A DNA stretch of 64,000 nt from NCBI RefSeq assembly GCF_900100345.1, contig NZ_FMTT01000003.1:159860-223859 (forward strand), given 5' to 3'. Position 1 is the stretch's first letter, and each line of letters opens with the position of its first letter. Source of the DNA: Paenibacillus tianmuensis. Its GTDB lineage: Bacteria; Bacillota; Bacilli; Paenibacillales; NBRC-103111. Of this stretch, positions 51,879 to 60,943 are shown one piece after another. The notes below the pieces were generated by a model, which saw nothing but the letters and a program-made list of their open reading frames with translations, had not been told where the DNA came from and made no database searches. Both the position numbers and the translations under genes were made by a program.

Positions 51879-51986
51879 GCGTATGCAGGGTGACAATAAT
51901 GTCATTAATGTAAGCCGAATCTATGGGAAGACCGCCGTATTTCCATTATAATTTTATCAAATATTACAGCATGGGTGTGAACAACA

Positions 51987-53069
51987 ATGCTTCAAGCTTA
52001 TTTGTTTCCAATCGGCTACGCGTTGCAGACGTTTCCGCTGCTCGCGTTCGTTTTTACGCTGCCGTTTCTGATCGTGCAGTACCGGAAATACGGCTATGTC
52101 AATAAAATACGCGTCATTGTCCTGTATTCGTTTTTATTGTACTTATTGTGCGCCTTCTACTTGGTCATCCTGCCGCTGCCGGATACCCGGCATACTTGCT
52201 CCGGGACGGCGAGCTCGTTCAATCTATGGGCACCGTTCCAGTTTGTACGTGATTTTCTGCGGGAAACGGGCCTGCAGTGGGACAATCCGGCAACCTATCT
52301 TAAGGTGTTCGGGGAACGGGCATTTCTGCAAGTGGCATTCAATGTGCTGCTGCTTGTCCCTCTGGGCGTGTTTTTACGCTATTATTTCCGGCGCCACATT
52401 CTCCGGACGACGATTACGACGTTTCTGGTGTCGCTGTTTTTTGAAGTGACGCAGGGAACGGGGCTGTACGGGATTTATGATTGCCCCTACCGTCTGTTCG
52501 ATGTGGACGATCTGATGCTTAACACGGCAGGCGGCCTGGTCGGTTATGCCGTTGCTCCATGGCTGACGGCCTTTATGCCCAAGAGCGATACACTGGACGA
52601 AGGCGTCGATCTGTCCGTTACGCGTGTCAGCTACACCCGCCGTTTTGTCGCATGGCTGATCGACTGGGCGGTATTGTCGCCGTTCGTTCTATTTTTCCTC
52701 GGGCGGCATATGCTGCTTCCCGTCGCAGGGGCCGTCCTCTTCTATTTTGTCGTCGTGCCATACTTGACCGAAGGCAGGACGCTGGGCAAGCGGATCGTGC
52801 GCATTCGCTTGAACGGAAGGGATGGCGGGTTGACGCTGCACGCGCTTTTGGTCCGCTGCGTTTCCTTGTATTTTGTGATTGGCGGTCCTAATGTGCTGTT
52901 TATCAGCGGTGAAAAGAACAACCTTCCTTCGATGGTGATGATCCCGTTGCTGCTTGTCGCAGGGCTCCTGAACCTTGTCTTCGGCATCCATGCGCTGCTC
53001 TGCTTCGTGCGGCGGGACAGGATACTGTTCTACGAGCGGTGGAGCGGGACGAAGCATTCGATAACATAG
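51987..53069 (+). CDS. VanZ-RDD fusion membrane protein
   Basis: This 360-residue membrane protein has an N-terminal VanZ domain (about residues 30-185; CAFYLVILPLP, ERAFLQVAFNVLLLVPLGVF, FEVTQGTGLYGIYDCPYRLF, DVDDLMLNTAGGLVGY). A C-terminal RDD domain follows (about 210-345; RVSYTRRFVAWLIDWAVLS, TEGRTLGKRIVRIRLNGRDG). VanZ-like proteins are linked to low-level teicoplanin resistance and the RDD domain to transport or ion handling. The fusion is common in Paenibacillus, and its function is unknown. Start ATG 51987 has a weak site (ATGGGTGTGAACAAC), so the start is tentative. Confidence 0.88.
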   Translation: MLQAYLFPIGYALQTFPLLAFVFTLPFLIVQYRKYGYVNKIRVIVLYSFLLYLLCAFYLVILPLPDTRHTCSGTASSFNLWAPFQFVRDFLRETGLQWDNPATYLKVFGERAFLQVAFNVLLLVPLGVFLRYYFRRHILRTTITTFLVSLFFEVTQGTGLYGIYDCPYRLFDVDDLMLNTAGGLVGYAVAPWLTAFMPKSDTLDEGVDLSVTRVSYTRRFVAWLIDWAVLSPFVLFFLGRHMLLPVAGAVLFYFVVVPYLTEGRTLGKRIVRIRLNGRDGGLTLHALLVRCVSLYFVIGGPNVLFISGEKNNLPSMVMIPLLLVAGLLNLVFGIHALLCFVRRDRILFYERWSGTKHSIT

Positions 53070-53210
53070 AAACCCGATGTTGAAGATGGCCTTGAGGCGC
53101 CGTTGTTGAATACGGCAAAGCGACGCTGGCCCGGGCGGACAGCTGCGCTTCGTCCATTTCCCGGGCAAGCGCAGAAGTCGACATGGTTCTACAGTGCGTA
53201 TGCACGGCTT

Positions 53211-54773
53211 TTAGTGTTTATTTTCTTGCACAGGTAACTTTACGATTCGCGAGGCTGCAAGCACCTGGTTCTTGGAATCAACGACGCAGACCTGAACGTC
53301 AAGCATTTCGGCTTTGGCCGTCATTGCCTTCGGCAGATTGACGCTAAGCGAGGATTCGCTCTTCCAAGTCGTCTGCTGCGGTTCGCCATTGATGAATACG
53401 GTGCTGCCAAGGCCGTATCTTCCGCCATGTATGGTAAGCTGCGATCTTCCGAAAGCATTGCCCCCGACGGTTAAGGAAGCGGGGCTTACCCGTTCGATCA
53501 GCGGTTCGCCATAGCCTAGGATAAACGGATCTCCTTTCGTATTACCGCCCGCCGCATTTGAGCTTCCGCTGCTTGCGGACGCCTGCTTCTCCAACTCCAG
53601 GATGGCCTTCTGCTTAGCCTCGTACTGCTGTACCCGATTAACGTCGATGTTCATCGCTTCATAGTATGCTTTCGGCGGCAGCACCGGCATTTTTCGGTAC
53701 AGGTCGGACAAGTAGTCCGTGTACGGACTACCCGGCCGCTTCGCCAGATTCAAAATGTATGGCCCGAGAAACGACGGGCTCATATGCAGTTCCTCTTTCG
53801 CTTCCTTCGGCAAATAGTTGCTCCAGATGACGACGGGAGTGTTATGCATTTTTTCCAAGAAGTCGGGGTCGTCCTCGCCGCTGATGTAATTCGATTCCTT
53901 ATAAACCAAGAGCTTTTCCAAAGAAGGGAGATGATCGCCGAAAAATACAATGATCGTCGGCTCCTTCAACCTGCTGAAATGCAGAACCAGCTCCTGCAGC
54001 GCCCGGTCGGCGCCAGACAAGCCTTGCGCATACGTCTCGGCAATGCCTGTGGCAGCCTTGGACATATGGCCTTTCACTTCGATATGGTTCTTTTTAAACT
54101 TGTCCGGCCAGTAATGATAATGGTTTTCCATCGTATTGGCAAAAATGAAGTTTGGGCCGGGACTTCGTTCGGACTCCTCAATAATGCGCCGCACGACGGC
54201 GTGATCTCCGATGTAAGGACCGAAATATTCGTCCGGATTGAAATACTCCAGACTGATGAAGCGCGAAAACCCGAGATGCTTGTAAACCTCCGAGCTGTTG
54301 AAGAACCAATGGTAAAACGGACTGATCGCCGTTGTCGTATAGCCTTGTCCCGATAACAGGCTGGCCAGCGAAGCGGTTGGCTGCTTGATGTACTGCTCGT
54401 ACGGAATGGAACCCTCCGGGAAAAAGCGCATCGAATGCCCGGTCAGCACTTCCAGCTCGACGTTGGCCGTACCGCCGCCAAACATCGGGGAAAGCAGCGT
54501 GCCGTGGGTGAATTTCTCCTGCAGCGCATGAAACATCGGCGCCGGGTCCTTGCTGAATTGCAGGCTATTGATCTGAGTGATGTCCCAAAATGCTTCGCTG
54601 AGCAGGATGATGATGTTCGGGGGCTTTTGCAGCTCTTCAGGCGTCCACGCGGTTTGAAGTTCAATCTCGGGCGGCGGCAGAGGGACGGGAGGTCGAATGT
54701 AGTCCGAAGCTTGCAAAATAATGAGAAGAAACAAGCCGCAGGTCAAAGCCGTAAGGCGAAGAAACAAAGGCAT
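53211..54773 (-). CDS. LtaS-like sulfatase-fold phosphoglycerol transferase with C-terminal TIG-like domain
   Basis: This 520-residue protein has one N-terminal membrane anchor (residues 3-22) and an alkaline-phosphatase-superfamily domain like LTA synthases. NIIILLSEAFWDITQI has a metal-ligand Glu, and GGGTANVELEVLTGHS has Thr102 as the probable nucleophile. TIIVFFGDHLPSLEKLL provides Asp/His metal ligands. Full LtaS has five membrane helices; only one is present, so this resembles a secreted or processed form. Residues about 435-515 form a beta-rich IPT/TIG-like domain (PLIERVSPASLTVGGNAFGR) that may bind sugar polymers. A role in teichoic-acid or glycolipid modification is inferred. Confidence 0.85.
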   Translation of the reverse strand: MPLFLRLTALTCGLFLLIILQASDYIRPPVPLPPPEIELQTAWTPEELQKPPNIIILLSEAFWDITQINSLQFSKDPAPMFHALQEKFTHGTLLSPMFGGGTANVELEVLTGHSMRFFPEGSIPYEQYIKQPTASLASLLSGQGYTTTAISPFYHWFFNSSEVYKHLGFSRFISLEYFNPDEYFGPYIGDHAVVRRIIEESERSPGPNFIFANTMENHYHYWPDKFKKNHIEVKGHMSKAATGIAETYAQGLSGADRALQELVLHFSRLKEPTIIVFFGDHLPSLEKLLVYKESNYISGEDDPDFLEKMHNTPVVIWSNYLPKEAKEELHMSPSFLGPYILNLAKRPGSPYTDYLSDLYRKMPVLPPKAYYEAMNIDVNRVQQYEAKQKAILELEKQASASSGSSNAAGGNTKGDPFILGYGEPLIERVSPASLTVGGNAFGRSQLTIHGGRYGLGSTVFINGEPQQTTWKSESSLSVNLPKAMTAKAEMLDVQVCVVDSKNQVLAASRIVKLPVQENKH

Positions 54774-55091
54774 AGGCGTATCTCCTGTTTGAATACGTTT
54801 TCGTTAAATTATTATACCACGGACATTCGTCTTGTAGATAGTGCGGTGCATCAGGGTCGTTGTAGAGCTGCATACTGCCACATGGAATAAATCCGCTAGT
54901 GCCCGGACCGCTGTCCGCTTCCCATAAGAAGCATTCGGCGAAGCGGGCTTTTTTATGCGCTCCGCTTTTCCCTGACAAGGTCGTATTACCGAAATATAAC
55001 TGATGCGTCAGCGTAGCCTATTTTCCTTCAAGGCTGAAATAAGCTATGATGATAGGAGGTCAACTTATTTTTATCGACCGCACAACGACGA
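54774..55091. other. Intergenic region between divergent LtaS-like and FHA genes with an orphan terminator
   Basis: This 318-base gap holds a minus-strand -10 box TATAAT (54816-54811) for the LtaS-like gene, with weak -35 TCTACA 17 bases upstream. A plus-strand hairpin CCGCTTC-N18-GAAGCGG followed by GCTTTTTT is at 54915-54954. No gene ends before this terminator, so it may stop a small RNA or act as attenuator for the FHA gene. A ribosome binding site-like GATAGGAGGTC occurs at 55054-55064. Confidence 0.6.
54915..54954 (+). terminator. Orphan intrinsic terminator
   Basis: CCGCTTC (54915-54921) pairs with GAAGCGG (54940-54946), followed by GCTTTTTT. See the surrounding intergenic entry. Confidence 0.6.
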
Positions 55092-55817
55092 ATGGCCGCT
55101 GTGCAGCACTCGGAGGGAACGAAACTGGATACATTCGCTTGTCTTTATGTGATTCGCGGAGAGCCTTTCCGCTCGGGAACGTGCCTCAATCTGACCGCCG
55201 CTGAAACGGTTATCGGCAGGGCATCGAATTTGTATTCTCCGGACTTTGCTTTTTCGAACGCGTTTATTTCCCGTAAACATATAGTGATCCGAAAAGAAGA
55301 GGAGCGTGCGGTCCTGTACGATCTGGGCAGCATGCACGGCACGGAAATCAACGGTGTGATCGTCGAACCGAATCAACCGTATCCGCTAAAATCGTTTGAT
55401 ATCATCAAGCTGGCCAAAGGAATGACGGTACTGCATTTCTCATATCTTTTCGCCGATCAGACGCTGGAATTCGAGCCGCTCAGCATTACGCAGCGTTGGG
55501 ACGAGCCGAGCGGCCCGCTGACGATCCATTGGGAGAAGCGGGAGTGCGTGGTTGACGGGAAGCGGATTGCAATGTCCGAGAAAGAATTTTTGCTTATTCA
55601 GCTGTTGTACGATCATGCCAATCGGCTCGTGCCGATTGCCGAAATCAAGCAGGCCGTATGGCCGGAGCGCTCGGTCGGCGAGGACGGGATTCCGGATGTG
55701 ACGATGGACGAATTGAATGCGCTGGTGTACCGGATTCGTAAAAAATACGGCAAAGACACCTTTCTCATCAGTGCGGTTCGCGGCAGCGGATACGTGCTGG
55801 AGCTTCATAACAAATAA
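55092..55817 (+). CDS. FHA and winged-helix regulator
   Basis: This 241-residue protein has an N-terminal FHA domain (residues about 15-120: TVIGRASNLYSPDFAF, SRKHIVIRK with the canonical SRxH motif, DLGSMHGTEINGVIV). FHA domains bind phosphothreonine peptides. Residues about 145-240 form an OmpR/PhoB-type winged helix (AMSEKEFLLIQLLYDHANRL, NALVYRIRKKYG, ISAVRGSGYVLEL). The pairing implies a DNA-binding regulator recruited by Ser/Thr kinase signalling. ATG 55092 lacks a ribosome binding site; AGGAGGT is 29 bases away. The true start may be a non-canonical codon nearer that site, or the CTG after CGGAGGG near 55125. It is 29 bases upstream of the MurA-like gene. Confidence 0.8.
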   Translation: MAAVQHSEGTKLDTFACLYVIRGEPFRSGTCLNLTAAETVIGRASNLYSPDFAFSNAFISRKHIVIRKEEERAVLYDLGSMHGTEINGVIVEPNQPYPLKSFDIIKLAKGMTVLHFSYLFADQTLEFEPLSITQRWDEPSGPLTIHWEKRECVVDGKRIAMSEKEFLLIQLLYDHANRLVPIAEIKQAVWPERSVGEDGIPDVTMDELNALVYRIRKKYGKDTFLISAVRGSGYVLELHNK

Positions 55818-55846
55818 CGACATCTTCGGAAAGTGGGTAAGGGTCA

Positions 55847-57139
55847 ATGAGATGGATTGAAGTGGAACCTGCCGGCCCGCTGAACGGCTGCGTACATATT
55901 CCCGGTTCTAAAAACAGCTCACTCGCCTTGTTGGCCGCCGCCTCACTGGCGGACGGTCTGGTGACGCTGGAGGGTATTCCGAATATCGACGATGTGAAAT
56001 TGATCGCCCAGATCGGCAAAGACATCGGTATGGCAGTCACCCGCCGCCCATCCGGCGAAATTGTGCTGGACCCGCGCTACATCCACAGCGCAATCATCGA
56101 TCCGGGCAAGGCGTCCGCTTACCGGGCATCCTACTATTTTGCCGGAGCTTTGCTTGCCAAATTCGGTCGGGTGACGGTCGGGTTTCCGGGGGGAGACAAC
56201 TTTGTCTCCAGACCGATCGACCAGCATATGAAGGCGTTCCAAGCGCTGGGCGCGACGGTGAAGCTCCGCGAGGATCACTATATTGTGGAGGCAAAAACGC
56301 TGCGCGGGGCGGATATTTACTTCGACACCGTGACTTCAGGCGCAACGATCAACGCCATTCTGGCGGCGGTCCGCGCTCAAGGCCGGACGAATCTGTATCA
56401 TGCCGCAGTCGATCCGGAGGTCGTCGATACGGCAGCGTTCCTGAACGGTCTGGGCGCGCGCATTTACGGCGCAGGGACGGACCGTATACGGATTGAGGGC
56501 GTGCCTTACCTGAACGGGGGAAGGCATACCGTGATTCCCGACCGGCTCGTCGCCGGGGCATTCTTGATGAGTGCGGGCATCACCGGCGGTAGCGTGACCG
56601 TGAAGGATGTCATTCCCGAGCACCTCGGGGCGTGCATCGCCAAGCTGAGTGAGACGGGGCTTGAGATGGAGTGGGACGAAAACAGCATTACCGCACGCAG
56701 TACCGGCCAGATTCGCGCGACCCGGGTCCGCGCAACGATGTATCCAGGCTTCGCTACGGACCTCCAGCAGCCGATGACGGCTTTGCTGACGCAGGCCAAA
56801 GGCAAGAGCATCGTCACGGAACGGGTGTACCCGAACCGCTTCAATCACGTGCCGCAGCTTCGGCGTATGGGAGCCGAGATCGAGGTCCGCGGAGAAAGTG
56901 CTTTTATTCAGGGCGGGCGGCCGCTTATCGGCGATTGGGTGCATGCGACCGATGTGCGCGCGGGCACGTGTCTGGTGCTGGCGGGACTCGCAGCCGAAGG
57001 CTGCACGCGCATTACGGGCGTGGAGCATCTGGAGCGCGGCTACGAGGATGTGATCGGCAGCTTCCGCGCGCTGGGCGCCGGGCTTTCGCTGCATGAGCGG
57101 GAGACGGAGCAGGATGGCCGGGCTGCCGGGATGGCGTGA
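55847..57139 (+). CDS. MurA-like enolpyruvyl transferase with Cys-to-Asp substitution
   Basis: This 430-residue EPSP-synthase-fold protein is of the MurA family. MurA transfers enolpyruvate from PEP to UDP-N-acetylglucosamine. Lys22-Asn23 (PGSKNSSLAL), Arg93 (AYRASYYFAGALLAKFG), Asp307-region PGFATDLQQPMTAL and YPNRFNHVPQLRRMGAEI are conserved. The active-site loop reads FPGGDNFVSRPIDQHM: the catalytic Cys115 (GGC) is Asp117 here. Asp at this place makes MurA insensitive to fosfomycin, as in mycobacteria and chlamydiae, and the enzyme may still work. It is translationally close to an FHA-winged-helix regulator. Normal MurA1/MurA2 are expected elsewhere; this may be a third form or a different enolpyruvyl transferase. 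Confidence 0.88.
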   Translation: MRWIEVEPAGPLNGCVHIPGSKNSSLALLAAASLADGLVTLEGIPNIDDVKLIAQIGKDIGMAVTRRPSGEIVLDPRYIHSAIIDPGKASAYRASYYFAGALLAKFGRVTVGFPGGDNFVSRPIDQHMKAFQALGATVKLREDHYIVEAKTLRGADIYFDTVTSGATINAILAAVRAQGRTNLYHAAVDPEVVDTAAFLNGLGARIYGAGTDRIRIEGVPYLNGGRHTVIPDRLVAGAFLMSAGITGGSVTVKDVIPEHLGACIAKLSETGLEMEWDENSITARSTGQIRATRVRATMYPGFATDLQQPMTALLTQAKGKSIVTERVYPNRFNHVPQLRRMGAEIEVRGESAFIQGGRPLIGDWVHATDVRAGTCLVLAGLAAEGCTRITGVEHLERGYEDVIGSFRALGAGLSLHERETEQDGRAAGMA

Positions 57140-57184
57140 GAAAATCATCGAAACGGATTGGGCGAGCTTTATTCTGCCCCAACG

Positions 57185-57209
57185 AAACCTCTCTGCGGAG
57201 AGGTTTTTT
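57185..57209 (+). terminator. Terminator after the MurA-like gene
   Basis: AAACCTCTC-TGCG-GAGAGGTTTTTTG, a perfect stem with T-run, 46 bases after the stop. Confidence 0.92.
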
Positions 57210-57314
57210 GCTGTTCGGCAGCTTCCGCCGACAGGACATGTCGGATTATTTCATCTCCAAGCTTTATCGGACGACGTTACTTTTTCCTGCTTACGGCACC
57301 GCAGAAGTCATGAT

Positions 57315-57352
57315 AAATAGTGTGTATTAAATATAAATAATACACACTATTT
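57315..57352. repeat. Perfect 14-bp inverted repeat upstream of ppdK
   Basis: AAATAGTGTGTATT and AATACACACTATTT are exact inverse complements separated by ten AT bases. There is no T-run, so this looks like a protein-binding operator or a structured RNA element rather than a terminator. It is 116 bases before the ppdK start. The repressor is unknown; PPDK genes in Bacilli can be controlled by gluconeogenic regulators such as CcpN, but I could not match its site. Confidence 0.7.
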
Positions 57353-57467
57353 ACAATGGAATAAAGCTATGGTATGTTTTATACATCATTAAACATCCAT
57401 AACGCTCCATGTGTGTGCTCGCGGTCTGCGTACCGTAGGTTCTAAAATGACGGGAGGATTATCAATC

Positions 57468-60173
57468 ATGCAAATTTTAGTGCCGTTTCATTCGGGTCAT
57501 GCTGGCTTAAAGCAGCTTCTCGGCGGAAAAGGGGCCAATCTAGCAGAGATGACGAACGCCGGTTTGCCGGTGCCGCCGGGCTTTACCATTACGACGGATG
57601 TGTGCCGCTCCTACTACGAAGCAGGCAAGCAGCTTCCGGCGGGGCTGATGGAGCAGGTCCACCAAGCGATGCGGGAGCTGGAGCAGGCGAAGGATCAAGG
57701 CTTCGGCGATCCAGCCAAGCCCCTGCTCGTGTCCGTCCGGTCGGGCTCGGTGACTTCGATGCCCGGTATGATGGATACGATTCTCAACCTGGGCTTGAAC
57801 GACGAAACGGTGCAAGGGCTGGCGGCATTGACCGGCAACCCGAGATTTGCGTTCGATTGTTACCGCCGTTTGATCCAAATGTTCGGCAACGTCGTGTTCG
57901 ACATCGAAACGTATCAATTCGAACGGCTGCTGCATCACCTCAAGCAGCGGTTAGCGGTAAGCCAGGACAGTGAAGTAAGCGCTGAAGGCTGGACGGAGCT
58001 GATCGGAGAGTACAAGACGGTGATTCGCAAGGAAGCGGGACGCGAGTTTCCCCAGCAGGTGGAGGAGCAGCTCGAGCTGGCCATTGAAGCGGTATTCCGT
58101 TCGTGGAACAATGCGCGGGCACAAGTATATCGCAAGGTGCACCAGATTCCCGACGAACAAGGAACGGCCGTCAACATTCAGACGATGGTGTTCGGTAATA
58201 TGGGCGGCGACTGCGGGACAGGCGTCGTGTTCACGCGGAATCCTTCTACCGGGGAACCCGTGCTGTACGGCGAATACTTGATGAATGCGCAAGGGGAAGA
58301 CGTCGTAGCCGGCGTACGGACGCCTGTTCCGATTGCGAAGCTCGGCGAGGAAATGCCGCTAGTTTTTGAACAGCTCGTGCGGACGGCGGAGAAGCTGGAA
58401 CGGCATTATACGGATATGCAAGATATCGAATTTACGGTTGAGCAGGGCAAGCTCTACCTGCTGCAAACGCGAGACGGCAAGCGGACGGCCCAAGCTGCGG
58501 TCAAAATCGCCGTCGATCTGGTGCGCGAGGGTGTGATCGATACCGGCGAAGCGGTCAATCGCATCGAGCCGTTTCATCTGGATCAGCTGCTGCACCGCGC
58601 GATCGATACCGACAAGCCGCTGCATGTGCTGGCAGCCGGCCTGCCGGCGTCGCCGGGAGCCGCTTCCGGCGTCGCGGTGTTCGACGCGGACACGGCCGAG
58701 GCATGGGCCCGCGCGGGCCGCAAAGTCATCCTCGTGCGCTCGGAGACGACACCGGAGGATATTCACGGCGTGCTGGCGGCCGAAGGCGTGCTGACCAGCC
58801 GGGGCGGCATGACCAGCCATGCGGCGGTCGTTGCCCGCGGGATGGGCAAGCCGTGCGTCTGCGGCTGCGAGGCGCTGCGCTTGACGGATCGGGCCTTTGC
58901 CGTGACGACCGCTGACGGAGAAACCGTCACGGTACGGGAGGGCGAGGCGCTTTCCATCGACGGCGCGACCGGACGGGTCATCCTCGGCGAAGTCAGCTTG
59001 CGCGAGCCCGAGCTGACGGGCGAGCTGCAGGAGCTTCTCGCTTGGGCGGACGAGATTCGCACGCTGGAGGTGTATACGAATGCCGACACGCCGGAGGACG
59101 CGGCCAAGGCGCGCAGCTTCGGCGCCGAAGGCATCGGGCTATGCCGGACGGAGCACATGTTCATGAGCGCCGAGCGGGTGCCGGTCGTGCAAGCGATGAT
59201 TTTGGCGGAGACGGAGGAAGAGCGGGCGGAAGCGCTGGCGAAGCTGCTGCCGATGCAGCAGGAGGACTTCGAGGGCATTTTCCGGGCGATGGACGGACTG
59301 CCGGTGACGATTCGCCTGCTCGACCCGCCGCTGCACGAATTTTTGCCGAATATGGAGCAGTTGGTTGTCGAGCGCGAGCGCTTGAACGGCCAGCCGGATG
59401 CGGATCCGGACCGTAAGGAGCGTCTGGAGAAGCTGCTGCGCAAAGTACGGGGGCTGCATGAGATGAACCCGATGCTCGGTACCCGGGGCTGCCGTCTCGG
59501 ACTCGTGCTGCCGGACATTTACGAGATGCAGATTGAGGCCGTTTTCCGCGCCGTGCTCAGTTGTCTGCGCGAGCAACTCGACGTACGGCCGGACATTATG
59601 ATTCCGCTGGTCGGCCATGCGAACGAGCTGAAGCGGATGCGCGAGCTCGTGACCCGCAAGGCGGATGAAGTGCTCGGCGAGATCGCCCACACGTTCCGCT
59701 ACCGCGTCGGCACAATGATCGAAGTGCCGCGGGCCGCCGTTACGGCAGGGGACATTGCGCAGCACGCCGATTTCTTCTCGTTTGGCACGAACGATCTGAC
59801 GCAGATGACGTTCGGCTACAGCCGGGACGACGCCGAAGGCAAATTTTTGACGCATTACGTGGAGACGAAGCTGCTTCCCGACAATCCGTTCCAAGTGCTG
59901 GACCGGGACGGCGTCGGAACGTTGATCGAATGGGCGGTCGAGCGCGGACGCGCCGTGAAGCCGCAGCTCAAGACCGGCATTTGTGGCGAGCACGGAGGCG
60001 ACAAGCAGTCGATCTTCTTCTGCCACGGAGTGGGGCTGGATTATGTCAGCTGCTCGCCATACCGGGTGCCGCTCGCCAGAATCGCCGCTGCGCAAGCGCA
60101 ACTGGCTTTGGGAAGCGCAACGTCGCCGGAGACGGCTTCGGAAGAACCCGTCACGTCCGGCCGGAGCACTTAA
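57468..60173 (+). CDS. ppdK: Pyruvate, phosphate dikinase
   Basis: This 901-residue enzyme interconverts pyruvate, ATP and phosphate with PEP, AMP and diphosphate. The N-terminal ATP-grasp domain has KGANLAEMTNAGLPVPPGFT and SVRSGSVTSMPGMMDTILNL. The central swivelling domain has the catalytic His in LTSRGGMTSHAAVVARGMGK (the adjacent Thr is the regulatory site). The C-terminal PEP/pyruvate barrel has GLCRTEHMFMS, FSFGTNDLTQMTFGYSRDD and KTGICGEHGGD with the catalytic Cys. ATG 57468 follows GGGAGGATTATCAATC; the upstream ATG (57411) lacks a ribosome binding site. A perfect palindrome is 116 bases upstream. No PPDK regulatory protein gene is adjacent. Confidence 0.96.
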   Translation: MQILVPFHSGHAGLKQLLGGKGANLAEMTNAGLPVPPGFTITTDVCRSYYEAGKQLPAGLMEQVHQAMRELEQAKDQGFGDPAKPLLVSVRSGSVTSMPGMMDTILNLGLNDETVQGLAALTGNPRFAFDCYRRLIQMFGNVVFDIETYQFERLLHHLKQRLAVSQDSEVSAEGWTELIGEYKTVIRKEAGREFPQQVEEQLELAIEAVFRSWNNARAQVYRKVHQIPDEQGTAVNIQTMVFGNMGGDCGTGVVFTRNPSTGEPVLYGEYLMNAQGEDVVAGVRTPVPIAKLGEEMPLVFEQLVRTAEKLERHYTDMQDIEFTVEQGKLYLLQTRDGKRTAQAAVKIAVDLVREGVIDTGEAVNRIEPFHLDQLLHRAIDTDKPLHVLAAGLPASPGAASGVAVFDADTAEAWARAGRKVILVRSETTPEDIHGVLAAEGVLTSRGGMTSHAAVVARGMGKPCVCGCEALRLTDRAFAVTTADGETVTVREGEALSIDGATGRVILGEVSLREPELTGELQELLAWADEIRTLEVYTNADTPEDAAKARSFGAEGIGLCRTEHMFMSAERVPVVQAMILAETEEERAEALAKLLPMQQEDFEGIFRAMDGLPVTIRLLDPPLHEFLPNMEQLVVERERLNGQPDADPDRKERLEKLLRKVRGLHEMNPMLGTRGCRLGLVLPDIYEMQIEAVFRAVLSCLREQLDVRPDIMIPLVGHANELKRMRELVTRKADEVLGEIAHTFRYRVGTMIEVPRAAVTAGDIAQHADFFSFGTNDLTQMTFGYSRDDAEGKFLTHYVETKLLPDNPFQVLDRDGVGTLIEWAVERGRAVKPQLKTGICGEHGGDKQSIFFCHGVGLDYVSCSPYRVPLARIAAAQAQLALGSATSPETASEEPVTSGRST

Positions 60174-60201
60174 GCAACAAGGCGCATCGAACAAGATCAT
60201 A

Positions 60202-60240
60202 CGCCGCCTGCATGGGCAAGGGTGCAGGCGGCGCTCTTGT
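60202..60240 (+). terminator. GC-rich hairpin after ppdK
   Basis: CGCCGCCTGCA pairs with TGCAGGCGGCG around TGGGCAAGGG, followed by CTCTTGTG: a strong stem with a weak T-tail. Confidence 0.7.
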
Positions 60241-60357
60241 GTCTTGTTCCGGAACCCTCGAACGAATGGGGAATAAAGGAAAAGATTATACTGGGATGCA
60301 CACAGCTTCCAGTGTAAGATTAGCAATCTATCATTTTAGAAACGGAGTAAAACGAAC

Positions 60358-60801
60358 ATGGAAAAAACATTTTTGATGATCAAGCCTGACGGCGTACAGC
60401 GGGGGTTGATCGGCAAGCTGGTGCAGCGCTTTGAGGATAAAGGCTTTCAACTCATCGGCTCCAAATTGATGGTCATCACGAAGGAGCAAGCGGAAACCCA
60501 TTATGCCGAGCATAAGGAAAAGCCGTTTTTCGGCGAGCTGGTTCAATTTATTACCTCCGGTCCGGTCTTTGCGATGGTATGGCAGGGCGATAACGTCATT
60601 GCGCTGTCCCGCGCCATGATGGGCAAGACGAATCCGCTGGACGCGGCGCCGGGAACGATCCGGGGCGACTACGCGGTTCATACCGGCAACAACATTATTC
60701 ACGGCTCCGATTCTCAGGAAAGCGCCGAACGGGAAATTGCCAACTTTTTCAGGGCAGAAGAGCTTTTGGCTTATGACCGGGCGCTGCAAAGCTGGATTTA
60801 G
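60358..60801 (+). CDS. ndk: Nucleoside diphosphate kinase
   Basis: This 147-residue NDK transfers the gamma-phosphate of ATP to nucleoside diphosphates. [19 protein letters not shown] is the N-terminal signature, and the phospho-histidine lies in [18 protein letters not shown]. It is typical in length. ATG 60358 comes after AACGGAGTAAAACGAAC (a weak ribosome binding site). It stands alone between the ppdK hairpin and the aminopeptidase gene, which begins about 140 bases later. Confidence 0.96.
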   Translation: MEKTFLMIKPDGVQRGLIGKLVQRFEDKGFQLIGSKLMVITKEQAETHYAEHKEKPFFGELVQFITSGPVFAMVWQGDNVIALSRAMMGKTNPLDAAPGTIRGDYAVHTGNNIIHGSDSQESAEREIANFFRAEELLAYDRALQSWI

Positions 60802-60943
60802 CCGTCCGGCAATAGCTTTCCTCAAAATGTAAAATAATCGCGATCTTTTGTCCGAAAACCTTCATTAGGGTTTGAACTTTCCGCGAAAATTTGGTACGTT
60901 GAGAAGGTGAGTTCAGATGCTGTCCCCAAAGGAGAGAAAGAAG

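Noticed and set aside
59139..60326. 395-codon minus-strand frame opposite ppdK
   Set aside because: It is antisense to well-conserved ppdK codons, with no recognisable domain; a shadow frame.
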